From Chloroflexota bacterium (lineage in GTDB: Bacteria > Chloroflexota > UBA11872 > VXOZ01): a stretch of 6,203 nt of DNA. Positions 1 through 6,193 of the stretch are shown here, one piece after another. The stretch is from contig VXOZ01000384.1 in NCBI GenBank assembly GCA_009839775.1, positions 1 through 6,203 of the forward strand, written 5' to 3'. The notes beneath the pieces are model-generated. The model was not told where the DNA came from. It searched no databases and saw only the letters and a list, made by a program, of their open reading frames with translations. A program made the position numbers and the translations under genes. Within the stretch, counting starts at the first letter, position 1. Every line of letters starts with the position of its first letter.

Positions 1-1
1 A

Positions 2-841
<840 letters not shown>

Positions 842-893
842 GTGCGTGCGAACATTGGCAACGTAACATTCATTAAGATGGGAGCAACACAGC

Positions 894-2720
894 GTGACCG
901 AATCACAGTCAGCGACGGACACAAAGCAAGCCACTGGCGCGGAGAACGTGCGTTGGGACTTGGCGGACCTCTACGCCGGGCCGGATGATCCTGCTATCGA
1001 GACGGACTTTGAGGCAACTCTGGCACAGGCGCAAGCGTTTCAGGAGAAGTACCGAGGCCGGATTGCCGCAGGCGAGATCACGCCGGCGGAGTTTCTGGCG
1101 GCGGTTGAAGAGATTGAGCAGATCTACATAGCCGCGCATAAGGCCGCCATGTACGCGGATCTGGTTTTTTCGGTGGATACGGCCGAGCCGGCCCACGGGG
1201 CGCTGCTCCAGCGCACGCACGAGCAGACCACGCAGGTGCAGAACGCGCTGCTCTTCTTCGACGTGGAGTGGCGGCAGGCGGACGACAACTTTGCCGAGGG
1301 CATCCTGGCGCACCCGCCACTCGCCCGCTACGCGCACTCGCTGGCCCATGAGCGGGTTTTCGCGCCCCATACGCTTACCGAGGCCGAGGAGAAACTCGAC
1401 GCCGAAAAGCGCCTCACCGGTATTGGCGCCTTTCAGCGGCTCTTCGACGAGCGCACGAGCCGCCTGCGTCAGACTGTGACCGTGGACGGTGAGCGCAGGG
1501 AAATGAACGAGACCGAGATTCTCGCCCTGCTCTACCATGGCGACCGCGGCGTGCGGCGGCGCGCGCAGATCGCCATGACCAAGGCCCTGCAGGGTGACGC
1601 CCACATTCTGACCTTCATCTTCAACGTGATGGCGCAGGAAAAGGCCATCGAGGACCGCCTGCGGGACTTTCCGGACCCCATGTCGTCGCGCAATCTGGCG
1701 AACGAGGTTGACGACGCCACCGCCCACGCCATGCTCGACGCGGTGACCACGCGCTACGACATCGTCGCCGACTACTACACCCTCAAGCGCCGCATGTTGG
1801 GCTACCGCAAGCTCTACGATTACGACCGCTACGCGCCGGTGTTTCCGCCGCCGGAAGGCGGCGTGGACTTCGCCGAGGCCAAAGCGCTCGTCCTGGACGC
1901 CTACCGCGCCTTTTCGCCGGAAGTGGGGGATTTGGCGGGTGAATTCTTCGAGAAGCAGTGGATTGATGCCGCGGTCTTACCCAGCAAACGCGGCGGCGCG
2001 TTCTGCCAGCCCTGTATGCCGCACCTGCATCCCTTCGTCTTCCTCAGCTATACGGGCAACCAGCGCGACGTGATGACGCTGGCCCATGAGCTCGGCCACG
2101 GCATTCACGCCCGCCTTGCCCGCGAGCAGTCGTACCTCGAGTTCAGCACGTCGTTGGTGGTAGCGGAACTGGCCAGCACGTTTGGCGAAATGCTGACGTT
2201 CCATCTGCTCATGGAGCGCACCACCGATCCGCGCGTCCGGCTGAGCCTGCTGGCGCAGAAGATCGAGGATGCGTTTGCTACCGTCTTCCGCCAGGCGGCG
2301 ATGCACCAGTTCGAATACGGGCTGCACACCCGCCGCCGCAGCGAAGGCGAACTGACGGCGGAGACCATCGGCGAGATCTGGATCGAACAGCAATCGGCGA
2401 TGTTCGGCAACTCGGTGGAGATGACGGACAATTACCGCCACTGGTGGGCGTATATCCCGCACTTCATCCACGTGCCGTTTTATGTCTACGCCTATCCCTT
2501 CGGCGAACTGCTCTCCCTCTCGCTCTACCACGCCTACCAAGAACAAGGCGCGGCCTTTGTGGAACAGTATCGCGGCATGCTGGCGGCCGGCGGCAGCGAA
2601 TCCCAGGCCCAACTCATGCAACGCGCCAGCATCAACACCGCCGACCCTGCCTTCTGGCACGGCGGCCTGGACATCATCCACGACATGGTGCAAGAGGCAA
2701 AGGCGCTGGCAAAGGTCTGA
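894..2720 (+). CDS. pepF: Oligoendopeptidase F, M3 family zinc metallopeptidase
   Basis: This is a cytoplasmic zinc endopeptidase that cleaves short peptides, in the PepF branch (M3B) of the thimet oligopeptidase family. The 608-residue length is typical. The N-terminal third (about 20-190) is the helical oligoendopeptidase F N-domain, beginning with the common RWDLADLY. The catalytic domain carries YTGNQRDVMTLAHELGHGIH at 386-405. His398 and His402 of HELGH bind zinc, with Glu399 as the general base; Glu425 in AELASTFGE is the likely third ligand, matching EAPSQMLE of thimet oligopeptidase. HFIHVPFYVYAYPFG (523-537) is the conserved substrate-binding His/Tyr region. No signal peptide or membrane segment is seen. 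The start is GTG, chosen because GGGAG (880-884) lies 9 bases upstream and the protein begins only about 20 residues before the first conserved block. An out-of-frame ATG at 878 is not used. The reading frame is intact and the catalytic residues are present, so it should be active. Confidence 0.95.
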   Translation: MTESQSATDTKQATGAENVRWDLADLYAGPDDPAIETDFEATLAQAQAFQEKYRGRIAAGEITPAEFLAAVEEIEQIYIAAHKAAMYADLVFSVDTAEPAHGALLQRTHEQTTQVQNALLFFDVEWRQADDNFAEGILAHPPLARYAHSLAHERVFAPHTLTEAEEKLDAEKRLTGIGAFQRLFDERTSRLRQTVTVDGERREMNETEILALLYHGDRGVRRRAQIAMTKALQGDAHILTFIFNVMAQEKAIEDRLRDFPDPMSSRNLANEVDDATAHAMLDAVTTRYDIVADYYTLKRRMLGYRKLYDYDRYAPVFPPPEGGVDFAEAKALVLDAYRAFSPEVGDLAGEFFEKQWIDAAVLPSKRGGAFCQPCMPHLHPFVFLSYTGNQRDVMTLAHELGHGIHARLAREQSYLEFSTSLVVAELASTFGEMLTFHLLMERTTDPRVRLSLLAQKIEDAFATVFRQAAMHQFEYGLHTRRRSEGELTAETIGEIWIEQQSAMFGNSVEMTDNYRHWWAYIPHFIHVPFYVYAYPFGELLSLSLYHAYQEQGAAFVEQYRGMLAAGGSESQAQLMQRASINTADPAFWHGGLDIIHDMVQEAKALAKV

Positions 2721-2726
2721 GATCTG

Positions 2727-2755
2727 CGATAGTGCAGTGGAACTAAGATATAATG
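2727..2755 (+). promoter_or_regulatory. Candidate sigma-70 promoter for the DUF262-HEPN pair
   Basis: A perfect TATAAT at 2750-2755 lies just after the pepF stop. With a 17-bp spacer the -35 position reads GCGATA (2727-2732), only 3 of 6 matches to TTGACA, and there is no TGn extension. Transcription would begin near 2762, giving a leader of roughly 105 bases before the DUF262 ATG. The good -10 box in a short AT-richer gap, ahead of two overlapping genes, supports a cassette-specific promoter. The weak -35 keeps confidence moderate and could mean an activator is needed. Confidence 0.42.
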
Positions 2756-2790
2756 TCATTTGTGGAATGCAAGTCCAGCGCCCTGATGAT

Positions 2791-2822
2791 GCTTGTTCGG
2801 GGACAGTTGGCCACAAGCGAAC
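2791..2822. repeat. Overlapping inverted repeats in the DUF262 leader
   Basis: GCTTGT (2791-2796) can pair with ACAAGC (2813-2818). Alternatively GTTCG (2795-2799) can pair with CGAAC (2818-2822). The two pairings share bases, so only one can form at a time. A TGGCCA palindrome (2808-2813) lies between them. The element sits between the TATAAT box and the start codon, where it could be an operator or an RNA hairpin. The stems are short (5-6 bp) and may be chance. Confidence 0.25.
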
Positions 2823-2866
2823 GAGACTCAATGCATGAAGTTTGAATGTCTCTTGGAGCTAGTTGA

Positions 2867-3949
2867 ATGGCAGTAGCGGTGGCAGATAGAGGTCCTGATA
2901 CTGTGGTGAAGGACATCCTCGATTCTGAGGATGAGATACCTTTCAAGTACTCAATAACAAGCTATGGGGCTGACTTTACGCTTGACAGTCTAGTCAGGCG
3001 GATTAATGACGGGAGTATTGTCGTTCCAACCTTTCAACGGCAATTCGTATGGAATCAAAAACAGGCGTCCCTGCTCATCGAGTCTTTCTTGATGGGGCTT
3101 CCAGTTCCAGGGATTTTTCTTTCCCTTGAAGAGGACCAGACTCTGCTTGTCATCGATGGACAGCAGCGCTTGCGCACACTTCAGTATTTCTACGATGGGA
3201 TCTTTGATCAGACCGGAAGGGAGTTCGCGCTAACCGGTGTCCGTGAGCCTTTCAAGGGCGATACTTATAGGACGCTTTTAGATCAAGACAGAAGGCAGCT
3301 AGATAACTCAATTCTGCATGCGACGATCGTGCGCCAGGATGTCCCTCAAGACGGTAACAGTAGCATCTACATCCTCTTTGAGCGCCTTAATACTCAGGGT
3401 GTCCAATTGCACCCGCAGGAGATTCGAAACTGTATGTATCGTGGCCCATTCAACGATACGCTTGGAGAATTGAATGGAGACCATTCGTGGCGCAATGTGT
3501 TTGGAAGTGTGCATCAGAGAAGTAAAGACGTCGAGCTTATACTGAGGTTCCTTGCCCTATACTTTGATGGTGAGAATTATACGCGACCCATGAAGGGGTT
3601 CCTCAATGACTACATGGATAGGAATAGGAATCTGAGCAAGAATTCTCACGAGGATATTTGTCAAGCCTTTACTCCAACAATAGCTCTAATTCACAGTGCC
3701 TTGGGCAAGAGTGCATTCAGGACGAGAGCAGCGGCATTGAATGCAGCGGTGTTTGATGCAGTAATGGTAGCCACAGCTCGCAGGATTGAGCAAGGTGAGA
3801 TTGCAGACTTAGGGGAATTCAAGCAAAAGTATCTTGAGCTCGTAGAACACAGGGACTTCATCTCTGACACAGAGAGTGGGACAGCGGAAGTTGGTCGCGT
3901 ACAGCGAAGGATTTCTTTAGCCACCGCCGCATTTGCTGACGTACATTGA
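2867..3949 (+). CDS. Stand-alone DUF262 (ParB/Srx-like, GmrS-type) domain protein
   Basis: This 360-residue DUF262 protein carries the fold found at the N-terminus of GmrSD, BrxU and SspE anti-phage enzymes, where the DGQQR motif serves nucleotide binding or hydrolysis. Visible motifs are VVPTFQRQFVW (52-62), the helix and strand LLIESFLMGLPVPGIFL (69-85), IDGQQRLRTL (96-105), the FERLNTQGVQL segment with EIRN (171-188), and a KGFLNDYM element (243-250) common in DUF262 proteins. The C-terminal third is helical. I see no DUF1524 HNH nuclease motif, so unlike GmrSD this protein probably does not cut DNA by itself. The start is ATG: GGAG (2855-2858) is 8 bases upstream and an in-frame TGA (2864-2866) directly precedes it, so no earlier start is possible. 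The stop overlaps the HEPN gene start (TGATG), pointing to translational coupling and joint function. Codons such as ATA, AGA and AGG and lower GC set it apart from pepF and suggest transfer. Substrate and trigger are unknown. Confidence 0.9.
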   Translation: MAVAVADRGPDTVVKDILDSEDEIPFKYSITSYGADFTLDSLVRRINDGSIVVPTFQRQFVWNQKQASLLIESFLMGLPVPGIFLSLEEDQTLLVIDGQQRLRTLQYFYDGIFDQTGREFALTGVREPFKGDTYRTLLDQDRRQLDNSILHATIVRQDVPQDGNSSIYILFERLNTQGVQLHPQEIRNCMYRGPFNDTLGELNGDHSWRNVFGSVHQRSKDVELILRFLALYFDGENYTRPMKGFLNDYMDRNRNLSKNSHEDICQAFTPTIALIHSALGKSAFRTRAAALNAAVFDAVMVATARRIEQGEIADLGEFKQKYLELVEHRDFISDTESGTAEVGRVQRRISLATAAFADVH

Positions 3950-4410
3950 TGCGAGAAAGACAAGCATACCGAGATCGGCTCGACCGACTGCTCAGGCAGA
4001 TTCCACCCCCCACCGACAACCTATTCCTTCACACAAGTCTAGTAAAGTTTGCATGTGTGTTGGTATGCGGTTATGTTGAGGTGTCTCTACGAGACATCTT
4101 GCAAGAGTATACGCGAAAGAGAGCATCGAATGAGGTCAGCAATTACGTAAACAGGCGGTTAGAGCGGTTTCAGAATCCGAAGATGGAAGCCGTAATCCAA
4201 TTGGTGGGTGCATTTAGCCAGGATTGGGCCAACAACATCAAAGCCGAGACGAAAGATCAGCTAAAAGATCACATTGATTCACTTGTCGCAAATAGAAATC
4301 AGATTGCACATGGTAAAGATGTGGGACTGAGCCATGTCCGTTTGAATGAGTACTACCGAAGTGCGCTGAAGGTAATTGAAGTTGTAGAAGAGCAGTGTGC
4401 TACCGGCTAG
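3949..4410 (+). CDS. Small HEPN-domain protein, probable RNase (RiboL-PSP / MAE_28990-like)
   Basis: This 153-residue, all-helical protein ends in a HEPN signature: SLVANRNQIAHG (111-122) contains the RX4H motif, Arg116 and His121, with the polar Asn117 that is typical of HEPN ribonucleases. Other family-like segments are FACVLVCGYVEVSLRDIL (34-51), RRLERFQNPKMEAVIQLVGAF (69-89) and YYRSALKVIEVVEE (135-148). The pattern resembles the RiboL-PSP and MAE_28990/MAE_18760 HEPN groups; I cannot say which without a profile search. HEPN proteins of this type usually act as metal-independent endoRNases in toxin or anti-phage systems. The ATG at 3949 shares one base with the DUF262 stop (TGATG). A TTG at 3946 would add one Met, but ATG is preferred. 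No clear Shine-Dalgarno is seen, so translation probably depends on ribosomes finishing DUF262. No MNT-type nucleotidyltransferase antitoxin is nearby, so DUF262 is the only visible partner. GC is about 45% in a counted line (4141-4200) against about 62% in a pepF line (1561-1620). Confidence 0.8.
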   Translation: MRERQAYRDRLDRLLRQIPPPTDNLFLHTSLVKFACVLVCGYVEVSLRDILQEYTRKRASNEVSNYVNRRLERFQNPKMEAVIQLVGAFSQDWANNIKAETKDQLKDHIDSLVANRNQIAHGKDVGLSHVRLNEYYRSALKVIEVVEEQCATG

Positions 4411-4440
4411 TTACTGTCTGATTTCTTGCGAAAGGACCTG

Positions 4441-4466
4441 TTCGGCTTGTTAGGATACCTACCGAA
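4441..4466 (+). other. Imperfect hairpin after the HEPN gene
   Basis: TTCGG (4441-4445) pairs with CCGAA (4462-4466). Inside it TAGG (4451-4454) pairs with CCTA (4458-4461) around an ATA loop, leaving a five-base bulge CTTGT on the left arm. It lies 31 bases after the HEPN stop. It is followed by AAAACTT rather than a run of T, so it is not a classic intrinsic terminator. It might stabilise the 3' end of the cassette mRNA or be chance. Confidence 0.25.
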
Positions 4467-4496
4467 AACTTCCGATTTGCGGCGGCATTGATGTAC

Positions 4497-4525
4497 TTGA
4501 CGCTCCCCTGGGGCATGGATATGAT
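4497..4525 (+). promoter_or_regulatory. Promoter of tRNA-Gln
   Basis: TTGACG (4497-4502, 5 of 6 to the -35 consensus) is separated by exactly 17 bp from TATGAT (4520-4525, 5 of 6 to the -10 consensus). Transcription would begin about seven bases after the -10 box, near 4532, while the mature tRNA starts at 4534. The primary transcript would then carry only about two extra bases at its 5' end. The spacer contains CCCCTGGGG (4505-4513), a small palindrome of unknown meaning. This is the strongest promoter in the window. Confidence 0.75.
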
Positions 4526-4533
4526 GAGTCAGG

Positions 4534-4605
4534 TGGGGCGTCGCCAAGCGGTAAGGCACGGGCCTTTGGAGCCCGCATACGTAGGTTCGAATCCTACCGC
4601 CCCAG
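4534..4605 (+). tRNA. trnQ: tRNA-Gln, anticodon TTG
   Basis: A complete 72-base cloverleaf folds here. The acceptor stem is TGGGGCG (4534-4540) with CGCCCCA (4598-4604) and discriminator G4605. The D arm is GCC-AAGCGGTAA-GGC (4543-4557). The anticodon stem CGGGC/GCCCG (4559-4563, 4571-4575) encloses loop CTTTGGA, giving anticodon TTG at 4566-4568, which reads CAA and CAG glutamine codons. The variable loop is CATAC and the T arm is GTAGG-TTCGAAT-CCTAC (4581-4597). The U1-A72 first pair and the TGGGG start are hallmarks of bacterial glutamine tRNAs. The CCA end is not encoded (the next bases are CCG), so a CCA-adding enzyme is required. There is no T-rich terminator before the glmU-like gene, so read-through into it is possible. 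Confidence 0.97.
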
Positions 4606-4654
4606 CCGCGGGAATATGAGCGGCGCACAAGGAGGAAGGGTGTAGGCAGAGCAC

Positions 4655-4687
4655 GTCCGTAGGGCAACATTGAGTGTCCGCAGGGCG
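4655..4687. repeat. Pair of 12-bp direct repeats, 21 bp apart
   Basis: GTCCGTAGGGCA (4655-4666) recurs as GTCCGCAGGGCG (4676-4687), matching at 10 of 12 positions. The 21-bp period is two helical turns, which would place both copies on the same face of the DNA. One copy lies just before and one just after the TTGAGT hexamer proposed as the -35 box for the glmU-like gene, an arrangement expected of an operator. No regulator is identified. Confidence 0.35.
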
Positions 4688-4698
4688 GCAGCTAGACT
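4670..4698 (+). promoter_or_regulatory. Candidate promoter for the glmU-like gene
   Basis: TTGAGT (4670-4675) and TAGACT (4693-4698) are 17 bp apart and each matches consensus at four of six positions. Transcription would begin near 4705, leaving a leader of about 50 bases. An alternative -10, TATAAC at 4748-4753, abuts the start codon but has no convincing -35 partner. Both are weak, and read-through from the tRNA promoter is a third possibility. Confidence 0.3.
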
Positions 4699-4755
4699 GA
4701 GCGACACGACGCTGGCATGCAGTGTCAGTACGTGATCCGCGCTGCCTTATAACCC

Positions 4756-6159
4756 ATGACAGAGAGCGACCCAGACCCTCATCAATCCACTGCCGCCATC
4801 ATCTTGGCCACCGGACCGACGGAGCGGATGCAGTCTCGGCGCGCCACGTCCCTGCATGCGCTTGCCGGCCGCCCCATGGCCGTCTATCCCAGCCAAGCCG
4901 CCTTAGATAACGGCTGTTTCACAGTGGTCATTTCTGGTTCAGCCGAAACCTCCGCATTGGAAGACTACTTCAGCGCCGCCTATGGTTGCGTTTTCCTGAG
5001 TAAAGCCAAATGGCTGGAAGCGGCATTCTCTGTGATACCGGACACTGTCGGCACGGTCCTGCTCATCTCCGGCGCCATGCCCCTCCTCTCAGAAGAGATA
5101 ATGGCGCGGCTCGTCCAGCATCAACAAGAGACGGCGAGCCACTTGGTTGTACTGGCTTTTCCCACTGCAGACGCGCCACAGAGCAGCGGCGGCCTCATGC
5201 GCGACGCAGCCGGACGCATTGAACGCATCCTGACCCATGAGGATGCCATGAGAGACCCAAGGGCGGAATGCTTCAGCACCAGCGTCATGTGCGTGGCGCG
5301 CGCATGGCTTCAGGAGCACCGTGAAGCTATTCCAGTCCAAGACGAAGGCTGTCCTGCTGCGCTCGCCGCGCTTGCCGTTGCCGAAGGAGCCCGAATAGAG
5401 ACGGTGCACCATACGGGCACTGACGTCGAGTTGATTTTCGTAGAAGACCGCGCCGACCTGGCGCTGGCCGAAACCACACTGCGCGCACGCATTCGCACGC
5501 GAGCGATGCGGGGTGGTGTCACGTTTGTCGATCCGGCGACAGTCTGGATCGATGACACGGTGACGTTCGGGCGGGACATAACCATCTTGCCGAACTGCCA
5601 TCTCTACGGCGATACGGTGATTGGTGACAACTGCACGCTCGGACCCAATTCCCGGCTGCAGGATACGCGCCTCGCCGCCAATGTCACGGTCATGGAATCG
5701 GTGCTAGAGGGCGCAGAGGTCGGTGAGAACGTGCGCATCGGGCCGTTCGCGCACTTGCGGCCGGGCACCGTCATCGCAAACGACGTCGAAATCGGCAACT
5801 ACGCCGAGCTCAAGAACACGCGGGTGAGTCCCGGCGCCAAAATCCACCACGTAGGCTACTTAGGTGATACAGTAGTCGGAAATGACGTGAACGTCGGCGC
5901 GGGCACGATCACGTGCAACTATGACGGCGCGGACAAGCACGAAACCGAAATAGGGGAAGGCGCCTTCATTGGCAGCGGCACATTGCTGGTTGCGCCCGTG
6001 CGAGTTGGGAGCAAAGCAATGACGGGTGCTGGTTCTGTGGTAACGCGGGACGTGCCGCCGCAGGCGAAAGCATACGGCGTGCCTGCGCGCGTGCGCGGGG
6101 TGCGCGCGCTGCCTGCGGAAACTGAGCAGGAACGCTCCGATGAAAAGCGAGGAGCATGA
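4756..6159 (+). CDS. glmU: GlmU-like protein: intact acetyltransferase domain, degenerate uridylyltransferase domain
   Basis: GlmU normally acetylates glucosamine-1-phosphate (C-terminal left-handed beta-helix) and then transfers UMP from UTP (N-terminal Rossmann domain), making UDP-GlcNAc for peptidoglycan. At 467 residues the length is normal and both domains are present. The beta-helix (about 264-445) has hexapeptide repeats and the residues matching E. coli Arg333, Lys351, His363, Tyr366, Asn377, Asn386-Tyr387, Ser405 and Ala423: here Arg335, Lys353, His365, Tyr368, Asn379, Asn388-Tyr389, Ser407 and Ala425. Acetylation is therefore likely retained. The N-domain (about 13-240) keeps the fold (AAIILATG, LHALAGRPM), but the catalytic set is gone: GTRM is TERM, the PK lysine is Thr31, the metal aspartate of GDxPL is Ala107, and the metal asparagine of GVNxR is Glu230. 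The QxGTxH motif is absent. The start is ATG, with an in-frame TAA at 4750-4752 and no Shine-Dalgarno. It is probably an acetyltransferase-only enzyme or a regulatory paralogue. Confidence 0.88.
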   Translation: MTESDPDPHQSTAAIILATGPTERMQSRRATSLHALAGRPMAVYPSQAALDNGCFTVVISGSAETSALEDYFSAAYGCVFLSKAKWLEAAFSVIPDTVGTVLLISGAMPLLSEEIMARLVQHQQETASHLVVLAFPTADAPQSSGGLMRDAAGRIERILTHEDAMRDPRAECFSTSVMCVARAWLQEHREAIPVQDEGCPAALAALAVAEGARIETVHHTGTDVELIFVEDRADLALAETTLRARIRTRAMRGGVTFVDPATVWIDDTVTFGRDITILPNCHLYGDTVIGDNCTLGPNSRLQDTRLAANVTVMESVLEGAEVGENVRIGPFAHLRPGTVIANDVEIGNYAELKNTRVSPGAKIHHVGYLGDTVVGNDVNVGAGTITCNYDGADKHETEIGEGAFIGSGTLLVAPVRVGSKAMTGAGSVVTRDVPPQAKAYGVPARVRGVRALPAETEQERSDEKRGA

Positions 6160-6163
6160 TGAT

Positions 6164-6193
6164 TTGACAGAGTGTGTTTGCTTATTCTTGACA
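6164..6193 (+). promoter_or_regulatory. Two TTGACA hexamers after glmU (possible -35 boxes)
   Basis: Perfect TTGACA occurs at 6164-6169 and again at 6188-6193, within the AT-rich 44 bases that follow the glmU stop. The first has no good -10 partner at 16-18 bp; the partner of the second would fall beyond the window. They may mark the promoter of the next gene. No T-run terminator is seen here. Confidence 0.25.

Larger units (their letters stand above)
2721..4410 (+). other. Low-GC two-gene cassette (putative conflict/defence module)
   Basis: The region from the pepF stop to the HEPN stop differs in base composition and codon choice from the genes on both sides. It carries its own candidate promoter and two tightly overlapping accessory-type genes (DUF262, HEPN). 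Housekeeping genes flank it: pepF on the left, tRNA-Gln and a glmU-like gene on the right. I found no integrase, transposase, terminal inverted repeats or duplicated tRNA 3' end at its borders, so how it arrived is not visible. The region is an inference from composition and gene content, and its exact borders are not defined. Confidence 0.55.

Noticed and set aside
842..893. Terminator or promoter between lepA and pepF
   Set aside because: No hairpin with a T-run and no acceptable -35/-10 pair is visible in these 52 bases.
2835..2876. 13-codon ORF (MKFECLLELVEWQ) overlapping the DUF262 start, possible leader peptide
   Set aside because: It has no ribosome site, no run of regulatory codons and no attenuator-like hairpin behind it; chance cannot be excluded.
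4581..4610. tRNA 3' end as an integration (att) site for the DUF262-HEPN cassette
   Set aside because: No second copy of the T-arm/acceptor sequence is present at 2721-2866 or elsewhere in the window, and the cassette lies on the 5' side of the tRNA.
4407..4670. 87-residue minus-strand open frame covering tRNA-Gln
   Set aside because: It runs antisense through the tRNA; the protein sequence is just the reverse complement of the tRNA and its flanks.
4756..5300. Frameshift as the cause of the poor match of the GlmU N-domain to family motifs
   Set aside because: The other two frames in this stretch contain no GlmU motifs, and the used frame keeps matching secondary-structure blocks throughout, so substitution rather than frameshift explains it.
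6084..6109. Alternating GC-rich tract near the end of glmU (Z-DNA or hairpin potential)
   Set aside because: It is explained by Ala/Arg/Val codons in a GC-rich gene; nothing else supports a structural role.
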